A DNA stretch of 42,980 nt from Thermoleophilia bacterium (GCA_025929895.1 JAICPI010000021.1:1-42980), one strand, 5' to 3'. Numbered from the stretch's first letter, positions 15,166 through 24,707 are shown. Notes: a model not told the origin generated them from the letters alone. A program made the numbers and translations.

Positions 15166-16321
15166 AGCGAGGCAGGGAGAAGACCACGGGGTACTCCCGC
15201 GTGTTGTTGCCCGTGTTGGCCTCACCGGGGACGGGCTCGACGTCGATCTGCACCGTGGTCGTCGGTCCGAACGGCGGCTGCCCGAGATCCTCGAAGTCGA
15301 CCGTCCGCGTCTCCCCGGAGTTGATCAGCTGGATCGTCTTGGTCTGCGTGATCGGCTCGGGCGTGCGCTGGATCGTCAGCGTCACGTTGATCCCGACCTC
15401 CTGGGAGTCGCCGCTGTTCTCGATCGTGACGCGGAAGGCGAGGTCGCCCGTCGCCTCGACGATCGTCTCCTGGCCGGTGGCGAGCTCCTCGCCCGCGGGG
15501 AGCACGACGGTCGAGACGATGCCCGTGCCGTGGAGCCCGGTGGGCTCGCCGCCCTCGGCCGCGCCCTGGAGCCGCGTGAAGAGCGCGACCATCGAGCGCT
15601 GGCTGGCGAGGTCCGCGGTGATCACGAAGTTCGAGTCGGGGACCGCGACGCCGCTGATCCCCTGAGCCTCCAGCTCGGCCTTCGACGGCTCGGCGAAGAG
15701 ATCGTCCCAGATCACGTCGCTCGCCACGAACCGCTCGGCCTGTGCGGACAAGACGATCCCGGCCCGCGCGGCTTCGGCAGGCGGGTTGCGGAGCGCGGCG
15801 GCCAGCCCGCTCAGGCCGCTGACGCGGAACTGGAGCGCCTCGACCACCGCGTCGTTCTCGTCGCGGAGCGGGCCGGGCGGGTCGAGCTCCTGCGCGTTCC
15901 GCACGACCTGCTCCTGGCGACCGGTCAGCCCTTCGATCGAGCGGATCAGGTCCTGGCGGTTGATGCCGGGCGTCGTCAGCTGGTTGTTCAGGTCGTTGCC
16001 GATCGCGCGCGAGGCCGTCGCGACGGCGGTCACGTCCTGCATGTAGTTGCGGTACGCGTTCGTCCGGCTGTCGCTGCGGCAGCTCTGGATCCAGAACACG
16101 AGCACGATCACGACGAAGATCGCGAGCGCGATCAGCAGGACGAGGCGCAGGAGCGGCGTGACGCCGTCCGGGCCGCGAAAGGTCGGCCTGCGCGGCGGGC
16201 CGCCGGTGCGCCGCCCGCCGGGGCGCGGGCGCAGCGCGGGCCGACGCTGCGTCGCTTGCTCGGTCTCCGGCTCGTCGTCGAAGAAGTCGAACTCGATGAT
16301 GTCGTCGTCGCGCTCGCGCAT
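15164..16321 (-). CDS. Membrane-anchored protein of unknown function with a C-terminal CARDB-like domain
   Basis: 385 residues. The N-terminal cytosolic tail is acidic then Pro/Arg/Gly-rich (residues 1-55). One strong membrane helix follows at 58-79, ending WIQSCRSDS. The outside part has a helical region (about 85-220: NYMQDVTAVATASRAIGNDL, LTGRQEQVVRNAQEL) and a C-terminal Ig-like beta domain (LAFRVTIENSGDSQEVGINVTL ... TVQIDVEPVPGEANTGNN) resembling CARDB/DUF11-type domains. I do not recognise the full family. A role at the cell surface is likely, and the neighbouring Ser/Thr kinase is divergent. TAGAGT lies 11 nt before the ATG. The stop codon falls inside the edge of the hairpin repeat. 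Confidence 0.75.
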   Translation of the reverse strand: MRERDDDIIEFDFFDDEPETEQATQRRPALRPRPGGRRTGGPPRRPTFRGPDGVTPLLRLVLLIALAIFVVIVLVFWIQSCRSDSRTNAYRNYMQDVTAVATASRAIGNDLNNQLTTPGINRQDLIRSIEGLTGRQEQVVRNAQELDPPGPLRDENDAVVEALQFRVSGLSGLAAALRNPPAEAARAGIVLSAQAERFVASDVIWDDLFAEPSKAELEAQGISGVAVPDSNFVITADLASQRSMVALFTRLQGAAEGGEPTGLHGTGIVSTVVLPAGEELATGQETIVEATGDLAFRVTIENSGDSQEVGINVTLTIQRTPEPITQTKTIQLINSGETRTVDFEDLGQPPFGPTTTVQIDVEPVPGEANTGNNTREYPVVFSLPR

Positions 16322-16382
16322 GAGCGTGGGTGACTCTAACCCGCGCAGGACTTCGGCTCGGCTCGGCTAACCCCTCCGAACC

Positions 16383-17816
16383 GTGGCAAACGCGCTTGCC
16401 TCCAGCCCTGCGCCCGAGCTCGCGCTCGGCCGCTACCGGCCCCTGCGGCCGCTCGGAAGCGGCAGCTCCGGCTCCGTCTGGCTCGCCCGCGACGAGCGCA
16501 CCGGGCTCGACGTCGCGCTGAAGGTCGTCCCGCGCGAGGGCAAGGCCGGCGCGCGGGCGGAGCGCGAGGCCGAGGCCGCCGCGCGCCTGCGCCACCCGAC
16601 CTGTCTGCGCGCGTACGCGTTCGGACGCGACGGCGGCCACGTCTACATCGCGTACGAGTACGCCCCGGGGCGCACGTTGCGCGAGGCGCTCCGCGCGAAG
16701 GAGCTCACGGACGCGGAGGCCGTGGAGACGTGCGCGCAGCTGCTCGAGGGGATCGCGCACGCGCACCAGCGCGGCGTCGTGCACCGCGACGTCAAGCCGG
16801 CGAACGTGCTCGTCGCGGACGGCGCAGTCAAGCTGCTCGACTTCGGGCTCGCCGCGTTCGCGGAGGCGGAGACGCTGACCGCCGTCGGCGACGTGCCGGG
16901 GACGCTCGCGTACATCTCCCCCGAGCGGCTCGCCGGCGAGCCCGGCACCGCCGCCGCAGACGTCTGGGCCGTGGGCGTGATGCTCTGGGAGGCGCTTGCC
17001 GGCCGCCACCCGTTCTGGCAGCCCTCGCTCCTCGAGACCGGACGCGCGATCGAGGCCGGGGCGCCGCCGCTCCGCTCGGTCCGGCCCGACCTCCCCGCCG
17101 GCCTGCTCGAGGCGGTCGACCGGGCGCTCGCGCACGACCCCCGCAAACGCCCGACGGCGGCGCGGCTCGCCGACCTGCTCCGGGAGACGAGACCGAGACG
17201 GCGGGCCGCTTCGATCCCGAGTACCAGCCTGTTCCTCGGGCGCTGGCCGCGCGCCGCCACCGCCGGGGTCGCCGCCGGGATCGCGGCGACGCTGCTGCCC
17301 TTCTGGCCGGCCTGGCTCGTCCCGCTCTTCGTCGCGCTCGCGTCTGCGATCGGCTTCGTGCGGCCGCGCCTCGGCCTCGCCGCGGCGCTCGCGGTCGCAG
17401 CGTTCCCGCTCGGGAACCTCTCGCTCGGGCTCGGCCTCGGGTACGCCGCGCTCGCGCCGGCGTGGCTCGCGCTCGCGTTCCTCGCGCCGCAGCCCGTGCG
17501 CCGGGGGACGCTCGCGGCGACGGCCGTGCTCGCCCTGCACGGACTGGGGCCGCTCGACGTCGCCCGCGAGGAGAGCGCGCTCGAGGCGGCCCGCGCCGTC
17601 GCCGGCGCGATCCCTGCGCAGGCCTCGCTCGCCGCCGCCGCGCTCGCGGCCGCTGCCGCGACCCTCACGCTCGTCAGCAGCGCGTGGAGAGCGTCGTTCT
17701 GGGGCGCCGCCCTTCTCGCCGCGCTCCTGCTGCCGAACGGCGAGCTGGCCGCCCTGCCCGTGATCGCCGCCGTGTGGGCGGCGGCAACCGCGCTCGCTCT
17801 CAGGACCGCGACTTAG
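16383..17816 (+). CDS. Ser/Thr protein kinase with polytopic membrane tail
   Basis: 477 residues. The Hanks-type kinase domain (about 17-275) has the glycine loop GSGSSGSVWLA, Lys47 (VALKVV), the catalytic loop HRDVKPAN (Asp136), DFG at 153-155, and SPER in place of APE. From about residue 283 the protein is hydrophobic with six to eight predicted spans, and there is no extracellular PASTA domain. That tail is unusual, since most actinobacterial PknA/PknB kinases have one span. The start is GTG at 16383. It stands just upstream of fhaA and leads the cell-wall cluster where pknA-type kinases occur in other actinobacteria. TAGAAT at 17815, overlapping its stop, may be a promoter for fhaA. Confidence 0.9.
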   Translation: MANALASSPAPELALGRYRPLRPLGSGSSGSVWLARDERTGLDVALKVVPREGKAGARAEREAEAAARLRHPTCLRAYAFGRDGGHVYIAYEYAPGRTLREALRAKELTDAEAVETCAQLLEGIAHAHQRGVVHRDVKPANVLVADGAVKLLDFGLAAFAEAETLTAVGDVPGTLAYISPERLAGEPGTAAADVWAVGVMLWEALAGRHPFWQPSLLETGRAIEAGAPPLRSVRPDLPAGLLEAVDRALAHDPRKRPTAARLADLLRETRPRRRAASIPSTSLFLGRWPRAATAGVAAGIAATLLPFWPAWLVPLFVALASAIGFVRPRLGLAAALAVAAFPLGNLSLGLGLGYAALAPAWLALAFLAPQPVRRGTLAATAVLALHGLGPLDVAREESALEAARAVAGAIPAQASLAAAALAAAAATLTLVSSAWRASFWGAALLAALLLPNGELAALPVIAAVWAAATALALRTAT

Positions 17817-17844
17817 AATCGGCGGGCGGGGAAACCCGTCCGTC

Positions 17845-18618
17845 ATGGTTCTCCGCGCCATCGAGCAGAAGATCGAGGCCCTCGTCGAGGGCGTCTTCGG
17901 CCGCGCCTTCCGCACGAGCGTGCAGCCGGTCGAGCTCGCGCGCAAGCTCGCGAAGGAGATGGACGACCACCGCCAGGTCTCCGTCTCGCGCGTCTACGTC
18001 CCGAACGAGTACACCATCTTCCTCTCGGCGCAGGACCGCGCGCAGTTCGAGGGGTACGAACCGTCGCTCGTCGCGGAGCTCCAGGAGTACCTCGGCGAGC
18101 ACGCGCGCCGCGAGTCGTACGCGCTGCTCACCTCCCCGCGCGTGAAGATCGAGAGCGACGAGGACCTCGAGATCGGCGAGTTCGGAATCGCCGTCCGCAT
18201 GACGCAGCCGGAACGCGGCCGCGCGCTCGAGGAGGAGCTCCCCGGCGACGTCGAGGCAGGCGCGACGATGATCTACAAGCCCTCGGCGCCGGTCGAGACG
18301 CAGGCCGCCTCCGCGGTGGAGCTCGGGCTCGAGCGCGAGGTCGCCTACCTCGACGTCGACGGCGCGCGCCACGCCGTTCGCAAGCGGCGCACCGTGATCG
18401 GCCGCTCGAAGGACTGCGACCTCCAGCTGAACGACCCGAACGTCTCGCGCCGCCACGCGGAGCTCCGGCAGGAGGGGACGTCCTACTGGATCGTCGACCT
18501 GGACTCGACGAACGGAATCGAGGTCAACGGCCGCCGCGCGAAGCGCGCGAAGCTTGATCCGGGCGACACCGTCACGATCGGCTCCACCGACCTCGTCTTC
18601 GACCGGGAGACGGAGTGA
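17845..18618 (+). CDS. fhaA: FhaA: DUF3662 plus FHA domain protein
   Basis: 257 residues. The N-terminal DUF3662 domain (about 1-115) begins VLRAIEQKIEALVEGVFGRAF and has the QPVELARKLAKEMDD segment. A linker precedes the C-terminal FHA domain (about 170-257), with VIGRSKDCDLQLNDPNVSRRHAEL and LDSTNGIEVNG. The FHA arginine, serine and asparagine that read phosphothreonine are present. In mycobacteria FhaA binds phosphorylated partners such as the pseudokinase domain of MviN to regulate lipid II flipping. It is followed by fhaB with a GTGA overlap, so this is the standard actinobacterial operon. Confidence 0.95.
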   Translation: MVLRAIEQKIEALVEGVFGRAFRTSVQPVELARKLAKEMDDHRQVSVSRVYVPNEYTIFLSAQDRAQFEGYEPSLVAELQEYLGEHARRESYALLTSPRVKIESDEDLEIGEFGIAVRMTQPERGRALEEELPGDVEAGATMIYKPSAPVETQAASAVELGLEREVAYLDVDGARHAVRKRRTVIGRSKDCDLQLNDPNVSRRHAELRQEGTSYWIVDLDSTNGIEVNGRRAKRAKLDPGDTVTIGSTDLVFDRETE

Positions 18619-19112
18619 CCCCGCCGCTCGGCGAGTCGATCGCCGTCGACGAGGCGCTCGTGATCCTGAAGGTCCTCTTCCTCGTCCTGCTCTACCTCTT
18701 CATCTGGCGCATCGTGCGCACCGCGAGCAAGGACGTACGGCTCCCGCAGGAGAGCTTCATCCTCCGGCCGGGCGAAGCTGAGGCGGCCGGGCTTTCCCAA
18801 CCGAGCGCGATCCAGACCGGGAAGCTCACCGTGCTCAAGAGTCCGGCGTTGGAGCCGGGCACGACGTACGAGCTCGACTCGACGCCGCTGACGATCGGGC
18901 GCGGGGGCCAGAACGACGTGCCGATCGAGCAGGACGAGTTCGCGTCCGCGCGCCACGCGCGCTTCGAGCCGAGGCGGGACGGCGTCTGGGTGCAGGACCG
19001 GGGCTCGACCAACGGCACCTTCGTCAACGGCGCGCAGCTCGAGCGGCCGCGCCGGCTCGCGCCCGGCGACGTCGTTCGGGTGGGGGAGACCGACCTGAGG
19101 TACGACCGGTGA
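18615..19112 (+). CDS. fhaB: FhaB (FipA)-like FHA domain protein
   Basis: 165 residues. The N-terminal membrane helix (about 15-35: LKVLFLVLLYLFIWRIV) is followed by a short linker and one FHA domain (about 75-165), with LTIGRGGQNDVPIEQDEFASARHARF and DRGSTNGTFVNG. In mycobacteria FhaB/FipA links FtsZ and FtsQ under oxidative stress and is a PknA/PknB substrate. GTG starts and stops overlap both neighbours (GTGA with fhaA and pstP). No threonine-rich N-terminal phosphorylation motif is obvious. Confidence 0.93.
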   Translation: MTPPLGESIAVDEALVILKVLFLVLLYLFIWRIVRTASKDVRLPQESFILRPGEAEAAGLSQPSAIQTGKLTVLKSPALEPGTTYELDSTPLTIGRGGQNDVPIEQDEFASARHARFEPRRDGVWVQDRGSTNGTFVNGAQLERPRRLAPGDVVRVGETDLRYDR

Positions 19113-20083
19113 GGCTGGCCAACTGGGCGGCGGCAACCGACCCGGGCCGCAGGCGGCGCCGCAACGAGGACTCGTACGTGCTCGAGCCCCCGCTCTTCGC
19201 AGTCGCCGACGGCATGGGCGGCGCACAGGCGGGCGAGGTGGCTTCGAAGCTCGCCGCCGCGGCGGTCAAGGACGGCGCCGGCGACGTCGAGGGCCTGATC
19301 CAGGAGGCGAACCGGCGCGTCCACCAGCGCTCGCTCGAGGACCCGAGCGCCTCCGGGATGGGCACGACCCTCACGGTCGCGTCGGTCGAGGACGGAAACG
19401 TGCTGATCGGCCACGTGGGCGACTCGCGCGCGTACCTCGTGCGCGACGGGTCGCTCGAGCAGCTCACCGAGGACCACTCGCTCGTCGGCGAGCTGATGCG
19501 AAGCGGGAAGCTGTCCGTGGAGGAGGCCGAGCAGCACCCGCAGCGCTCGATGATCACGCGCGCGCTCGGGACCGACCCCGACGTCGACGTGGACGTGTTC
19601 CCGATCGAGCCACGCGCCGGCGACCTCTTCCTGCTCTGCTCCGACGGCCTGACGACGATGGTCGGCGACCGCGAGATCCTCGCGCTCGTCGAGGAGAAGC
19701 GCGGCGACCTCCAGGCGCTCGTCAAGGCGCTGATCAAGGCGGCGAACAAGGGCGGCGGCGAGGACAACATCACCGTCGTCGCGTTCGAGCTCGACGACGC
19801 CGCGGAGGGCGGGTCCGAGTTGGACGAGACCGCCGTGGTCGCGGGAGATCCCGACGAGGAGGACACGCTGACCGAGGCCGACGAGGTCCCGGTCGTGCCC
19901 CCGCCCGCGGGCGACACGATGGTGGTCAGCGCCGACGAGCTCGCGGCCGCGTACGAGCAGGAGCAGGCCGTCGCCGCGCCGAGGCGCCGGCGTCGCCTGC
20001 TCTGGCGGCTCGCGTCCTTCCTGCTCGCGGTCGCCCTCCTGATCGCGATCGCGTTCGTCCTGCTCTGGGGGCTGACGCAGTGA
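19109..20083 (+). CDS. pstP: PP2C-type Ser/Thr phosphatase PstP
   Basis: 324 residues. The metal-dependent phosphatase domain (about 1-235) shows RRRNEDSY, VADGMGGAQAGE, GHVGDSRAYL, LLCSDGLTTMV and GEDNITVVAFEL; the aspartates binding the two metals are all present. An acidic linker is followed by one C-terminal membrane helix (about 300-320). The extracellular domain seen in mycobacterial PstP is missing, because the protein ends just after the helix. It reverses phosphorylation by the cluster kinases. Coupled by GTGA to fhaB and rodA. Confidence 0.95.
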   Translation: MRLANWAAATDPGRRRRRNEDSYVLEPPLFAVADGMGGAQAGEVASKLAAAAVKDGAGDVEGLIQEANRRVHQRSLEDPSASGMGTTLTVASVEDGNVLIGHVGDSRAYLVRDGSLEQLTEDHSLVGELMRSGKLSVEEAEQHPQRSMITRALGTDPDVDVDVFPIEPRAGDLFLLCSDGLTTMVGDREILALVEEKRGDLQALVKALIKAANKGGGEDNITVVAFELDDAAEGGSELDETAVVAGDPDEEDTLTEADEVPVVPPPAGDTMVVSADELAAAYEQEQAVAAPRRRRRLLWRLASFLLAVALLIAIAFVLLWGLTQ

Positions 20084-21351
20084 GGGCTCTGAGCGCGCGC
20101 AACCGCGAGCTCCTGAACCTGCTCGTCGTCGGGATGCTGACCGGGCTCGGCTTCGCGAGCGTGTACATCGCGCGCTCCGAGATCGTCTCGCCGGAGTCGC
20201 TCACGTACGCGGCGTTCTTCCTGCTCGTCTACCTCGTCGCGCACGTCGTCGCGCGCCTGACGGTCCCGTACGCCGACCCCTACCTGCTGCCGCTCGCCGG
20301 CTTCCTGACCGCGATCGGCCTGACCGAGATCTACCGCCTCAACCCCGACGACGCGTTCCGCCAGGGGCTCTGGGTCGTGCTCGGGGTGGCGCTCTTCTCG
20401 GCCGCGCTCGTCGCGCTGCGCAGCGACTACCGGCGGCTCGAGTCGTACAAGTACGTGATCGGCTTCGGGGCGCTCGTCCTGCTCGCGCTGCCGGCGTTTC
20501 CGGTGATCGGTCGCGAGATCCGCGGCGCGCAGCTCTGGGTCGAGATCGGCCCGCTCCAATTCCAGCCGGGCGAGTTCGCGAAGATCCTGCTGATCGTCTT
20601 CCTCGCGGGCTACCTCCGCGAGAAGCGGGAGGTGCTCGCGCAGGGACGCCTCAAGGACTTCGGCCCGCTGCTCCTGATCTGGGGCGGCGCCATGGCGGTG
20701 CTCGTGCAGACCAACGACCTCGGCTCGGGGCTTCTCTACTTCGGGATCTTCCTCGGCATGCTCTACGTCGCGACCGCGCGCCTCGTCTTCGTCATGGGCG
20801 GGATGGCGCTGTTCCTCGCGGGGTCCGCGTTCGTCTACCGGATCATCCCGCGCGTCGAGGACCGCGTCACGATCTGGCTCGACCCGTGGCCGCATGCGCA
20901 GGACGAGGGCTACCAGCTCGTCCAGTCGCTCTTCGCGATCGCGTTCGGCGGGTTCGGCGGCACGGGGCTCGGCAAGGGCACGTTCACGACGTCGGACGGC
21001 ACGAACCTGATCCCCGACCTGAACACGGACTTCATCTACGCGGCGCTCGCCCACGAGCTCGGGCTCGTCGGGATCGCCGCGGTGCTGCTCGTCTACATGC
21101 TCTTCGCGATGCGCGGCTTCCGGGTCGCGATGCTCGCGCAGGACGGGTTCTCGAAGCTGCTCGCCGCGGGGCTCACGTTCGGCTTCGCGCTCCAGACGTT
21201 CATCATCGTCGGCGGTGTCGTCCGGCTGATCCCGCTGACCGGGATCACGCTCCCCTTCGTCAGCTACGGCGGCTCGAGCCTGCTCGCGAACTTCGTGCTC
21301 CTCGCCGGGCTCCTCCTCGTCTCCAACCGCGCGCTCGCGCCCCGCGATTGA
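20080..21351 (+). CDS. rodA: RodA/FtsW-type SEDS glycan polymerase
   Basis: 423 residues, about ten membrane spans. SEDS motifs are visible: GPLQFQPGEFAKI, QTNDLGSGLLYFGIF, GEGYQLVQSLFAIAFGG-like (DEGYQLVQS), NLIPDLNTDFIYAALAHELGL and the final ITLPFVSYGGSSLLANF. SEDS proteins polymerise lipid II glycan strands together with a class B PBP. The pbpA gene follows with a TTGA overlap, so this is the matched pair. GTG start at 20080, overlapping pstP. FtsW itself is very similar; the pairing with pbpA here favours RodA. Confidence 0.94.
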   Translation: MRALSARNRELLNLLVVGMLTGLGFASVYIARSEIVSPESLTYAAFFLLVYLVAHVVARLTVPYADPYLLPLAGFLTAIGLTEIYRLNPDDAFRQGLWVVLGVALFSAALVALRSDYRRLESYKYVIGFGALVLLALPAFPVIGREIRGAQLWVEIGPLQFQPGEFAKILLIVFLAGYLREKREVLAQGRLKDFGPLLLIWGGAMAVLVQTNDLGSGLLYFGIFLGMLYVATARLVFVMGGMALFLAGSAFVYRIIPRVEDRVTIWLDPWPHAQDEGYQLVQSLFAIAFGGFGGTGLGKGTFTTSDGTNLIPDLNTDFIYAALAHELGLVGIAAVLLVYMLFAMRGFRVAMLAQDGFSKLLAAGLTFGFALQTFIIVGGVVRLIPLTGITLPFVSYGGSSLLANFVLLAGLLLVSNRALAPRD

Positions 21352-22817
21352 ACGGCCCGATCTCCAGGCTCGCGGTCTTCGCGCTCGTGCTGCTCGGCGC
21401 GCTGATCGTCGCCACCACGTACTGGCAGGCGTGGGCCGCTCCGGGCCTCGCCGACCGGCGCGAGAACGCGATCCAGCGCGTGGCGCAGTTCACGATCGAG
21501 CGCGGGACGATCTACGCGTCGGACGGGCGCACGGTGCTTGCGCGGAACCGCGAGCGCGACGTGAACGGCCAGACGCTCTACTTCCGCCGCTACCCGACCG
21601 GACGGCTCGCGGCGCACGTCGTCGGCTACTCGACGCAGCTGCGCTCGCGTGCTGGCCTCGAGCAGTCGCAGAACGACTACCTGACCGGCTCGAACGCGAA
21701 CCTGAGCACGCTCCTCGACGCTCGGGTCGACAAGCTGCTCGGCCGCCACGTCGTCGGCAACGATCTCGTGCTGACGCTGAACGCGCGCGCGCAGCGCGTC
21801 GCCCTGGCCGCGCTCGGGCGCCGCTGCGGCGCCGTCGTCGCGCTCGATCCCCGAACCGGCCGCGTGCTCGTGATGGTCTCGACCCCGAGCTATAACCCGA
21901 ACCTCGTCGAGGGGCGCTACGACGAGATCCTCCGCACGCAGGCCGACTGCGCCGAGCCGTCGGCGCTGCTGAACCGCGCGACGCAGGGGGCCTTCGTTCC
22001 CGGCTCGACGTTCAAGGTCGTCACCGCCGCAGCGGCGCTCGAGAGCGGCCGCTACACGATGGAGACGCGCAAGAACGACCCCGGCTACTGCATCGAGTAC
22101 GGCAGGCGCGTGAACAACTACGACACGACGTCGCCGTTCGGCTCGGTCACGCTCTTCCAGGCGATCCAGTACTCGATCAACTCGTACTTCTGCGAGATCG
22201 GCAAGGACCTCGGCCCGGGGCCGATCGTGCAGGAGATGAAGGACTTCGGCTTCTACGCGCTGCCGCCGGTCGAGCTGCCGACGGACGAGCTCCGCGCGAG
22301 CGGCCTCTACCGCAACGGGAAGCTCTTCGAGCCGGCCGACCAGAGTCAGGTCGACCCGGGGCGGCTCGCGTTCGGCCAGGTCGAGCTCCAGGTGACGCCC
22401 ATGCAGATGGCGATGGTCGCGGCGGGCGTCGCGAACCGGGGCGTCGTGATGGAGCCGTTCGTCGTCGACCGCGTGATCGAGCCCGACGGCGACGTGCTCA
22501 CGCGCACGAGGCGCCGTGCGCTCGGCCGGACGATGAGCGCCTCGAACGCGGCAGCGCTCTCGAGCGCCATGGTCGCGGCCGTCTCGAGCGGCACGGGCAC
22601 CGCGGCGATCATCCCCGGCATCGAGGTCGCGGGGAAGACCGGCACGGCGGAGACGGGCCGCGAAGGGCGAAACCAGACGGCGTTCATCGCCTTCGCTCCC
22701 GCGTCGGGCCCGCGCGTCGCGATCGCGGTCATGCTCGAGAACCAGACCGGAACGGGCGGCTCCACGGCCGCACCGATAGCCAAACAGGTCATGCAGGCCC
22801 TCCTGCAAGGGCCGTAA
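21348..22817 (+). CDS. pbpA: Penicillin-binding protein (class B transpeptidase) PbpA
   Basis: 489 residues. One N-terminal membrane helix (about 6-27) is followed by a dimerisation domain (ERGTIYASDGRTVLARN) and the transpeptidase domain. Active-site motifs are SxxK at Ser220-Lys223 (PGSTFKVV), SxN at Ser276-Asn278 (SINS) and KTG at 430-432. It crosslinks peptidoglycan outside the membrane and pairs with RodA. The start TTG at 21348 overlaps the rodA stop and gives the correct short cytosolic tail; the longer frame to 20886 is rodA shadow. It ends 15 nt before the GTG of pknB. Confidence 0.95.
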   Translation: MNGPISRLAVFALVLLGALIVATTYWQAWAAPGLADRRENAIQRVAQFTIERGTIYASDGRTVLARNRERDVNGQTLYFRRYPTGRLAAHVVGYSTQLRSRAGLEQSQNDYLTGSNANLSTLLDARVDKLLGRHVVGNDLVLTLNARAQRVALAALGRRCGAVVALDPRTGRVLVMVSTPSYNPNLVEGRYDEILRTQADCAEPSALLNRATQGAFVPGSTFKVVTAAAALESGRYTMETRKNDPGYCIEYGRRVNNYDTTSPFGSVTLFQAIQYSINSYFCEIGKDLGPGPIVQEMKDFGFYALPPVELPTDELRASGLYRNGKLFEPADQSQVDPGRLAFGQVELQVTPMQMAMVAAGVANRGVVMEPFVVDRVIEPDGDVLTRTRRRALGRTMSASNAAALSSAMVAAVSSGTGTAAIIPGIEVAGKTGTAETGREGRNQTAFIAFAPASGPRVAIAVMLENQTGTGGSTAAPIAKQVMQALLQGP

Positions 22818-22832
22818 CCTGAGTAGACGACA

Positions 22833-24707
22833 GTGGCCGTCTCGGACACGTTGATCAACACGCTCTTCGACGGGCGCTACCGGATCATCCGCAAGCTCGG
22901 GTCCGGAGGGATGGCGAACGTCTACCTCGCCGAGGACCAGGAGCTCGGCCGGCGCGTTGCGATCAAGATCCTGAACGACCGCCACGCGAACGACGACCAG
23001 TTCGTCGAGCGCTTCCGCCGCGAGGCGAAGAACGCGGCCGGCCTCTCGCATCCGAACATCGTCTCGATCTACGACCGGGGCGAGGCCGAGGGGACCTACT
23101 ACATCGCGATGGAGTTCCTCGACGGCCGCTCGCTCAAGGAGCTGATCGTCGGACGCGGGCCTGCGCCCGTGAACGTCGCGATCGACTACACGCGGAAGAT
23201 CCTCGACGCGCTGCGCTTCGCGCACCGCAACGGGATCGTGCACCGCGACATCAAGCCGCACAACGTGATCGTCGACGCCGAGGGCCGCGTCAAGGTGACG
23301 GATTTCGGGATCGCGCGCGCCGGCACGTCGCAGATGACCGAGGTCGGCTCGATCATCGGCACGGCGCAGTACCTCTCGCCCGAGCAGGCGAAGGGCGCGC
23401 CCGTGGATCAGACGTCGGACCTCTACTCGGTCGGGATCGTGCTCTACGAGCTCCTCACCGGGAAGGTCCCGTTCTCCGGCGACTCGCCGGTGGAGATCGC
23501 GATGAAGCACATCTCGGCCGTGCCGGAGCCGCCCTCCGCGCACCGCCCGGACGTCCCCGAGGACCTCGACCTGATCGTGCTGCGCGCGCTCGGGAAGACG
23601 CCCGAGGAGCGCTACCCGAGCGCGGAGGCGATGGACGAGGACCTCGGGCGCGTCGCGCAGGGCCTCGCGGTCAGCCGCGAGACGGAGGAGGCGGCGACGC
23701 AGGTCCTCTCGCGCTCGCAGCTGACGCTCCCGACCGCGGTCGTCGCGCCGCCGCGACCGCCCACGGAGGTCCTCTACGAGTACGACGAGCCGCGGCGCGG
23801 CCGCCCGTTCTGGCCGTGGCTGCTCGTGCTCCTGCTGCTGATCGCGGCCGGCCTGACCGGCTGGTTCGTCTACCAGGCGGTGCAGGACGAGCTCGGCGAG
23901 GGCGGCGTCGGCGTCCCCTACCTAATCGACCTCCGCGAGACGCAGGCCGTCGGGCTGGTGATCGACGCCGGGCTCGAGCCGAACGTGATCCGCGAGGCGA
24001 ACGAGGAGACCGAGGAGGGGTTCGTCTTCCGCCAGGACCCGGAGTTCGGCGAGAAGGTCGACGCCGGCTCGCAGGTCGACATCTACGTCTCGACCGGGCC
24101 GCCGACCGCGGAGGTGCCCGACGTCGTCGGCCAGACCCGCGACGACGCCGTTGCAGCCCTCGCGCGCGCGGGCTTCGAGGCGAACGTCGTCCCGATCTTC
24201 TCCGACAAGCAGGAGAACACGGTCACCGCGCAGTCGCCCGCCGCCGGCGAGGTGGTCGAGGTCGGCACGCGCGTGCGGATCAACGTCTCGCAGGGCGCGG
24301 AGCCGCTGACGATCCCGTCGGTGACGGGCCAGCCGTTCGAGGACGCGGCCTCGGTGCTCGAGGGGGCAGGGTTCCGCGTGGCGCGGCGGGAGGTCGACGA
24401 CGATGCTCCCGCCGGGACCGTCGTCGACCAGCAGCCGGCGGGCGGCGGGACCGCCCCGCGCAACACGACCGTGACGCTGAGCGTCTCGCGCGGCCCGACC
24501 GAGTCGCAGGTGCCGAACGTCGACGGCCTCTCCGAGGAGGACGCCCGCACGACGATCGAGGAGGCCGGCTTCGTGGTCGAGGTCCAGCGCGAGCCGACCG
24601 ACGACCCCAACCTGCACGGGTCCGTGCTGCGCCAGGAGCCGGCCGGCGGCAGCGCCGCGCCCGAGGGCTCGACGGTCACGATCGTCGTGGGCGAGTTCGG
24701 CGGGTGA
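22833..24707 (+). CDS. pknB: PASTA-domain Ser/Thr kinase PknB
   Basis: 624 residues. Kinase domain about 10-275: GSGGMANVYLA, Lys45 (VAIKIL), HRDIKPHN (Asp139), DFG at 157-159 and the activation loop MTEVGSIIGTAQYLSPEQ, whose threonine and serine are typical phosphosites. A linker leads to one membrane helix (about 327-350: WPWLLVLLLLIAAGLTGWF). Outside are four PASTA repeats (about 358-423, 424-489, 490-555, 556-624), starting PYLIDLRET, VPDVVGQT, IPSVTGQP and VPNVDGLS. PASTA domains bind muropeptides or lipid II, so the kinase reports cell-wall state. GTG start; the stop is coupled to ddl by GTGA. Confidence 0.97.
   Translation: MAVSDTLINTLFDGRYRIIRKLGSGGMANVYLAEDQELGRRVAIKILNDRHANDDQFVERFRREAKNAAGLSHPNIVSIYDRGEAEGTYYIAMEFLDGRSLKELIVGRGPAPVNVAIDYTRKILDALRFAHRNGIVHRDIKPHNVIVDAEGRVKVTDFGIARAGTSQMTEVGSIIGTAQYLSPEQAKGAPVDQTSDLYSVGIVLYELLTGKVPFSGDSPVEIAMKHISAVPEPPSAHRPDVPEDLDLIVLRALGKTPEERYPSAEAMDEDLGRVAQGLAVSRETEEAATQVLSRSQLTLPTAVVAPPRPPTEVLYEYDEPRRGRPFWPWLLVLLLLIAAGLTGWFVYQAVQDELGEGGVGVPYLIDLRETQAVGLVIDAGLEPNVIREANEETEEGFVFRQDPEFGEKVDAGSQVDIYVSTGPPTAEVPDVVGQTRDDAVAALARAGFEANVVPIFSDKQENTVTAQSPAAGEVVEVGTRVRINVSQGAEPLTIPSVTGQPFEDAASVLEGAGFRVARREVDDDAPAGTVVDQQPAGGGTAPRNTTVTLSVSRGPTESQVPNVDGLSEEDARTTIEEAGFVVEVQREPTDDPNLHGSVLRQEPAGGSAAPEGSTVTIVVGEFGG

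Noticed and set aside
15222-17945. 907-codon minus-strand open frame across the kinase and the membrane protein
   Set aside because: Low-complexity Arg/Ala/Glu translation; overlaps real genes in other frames.
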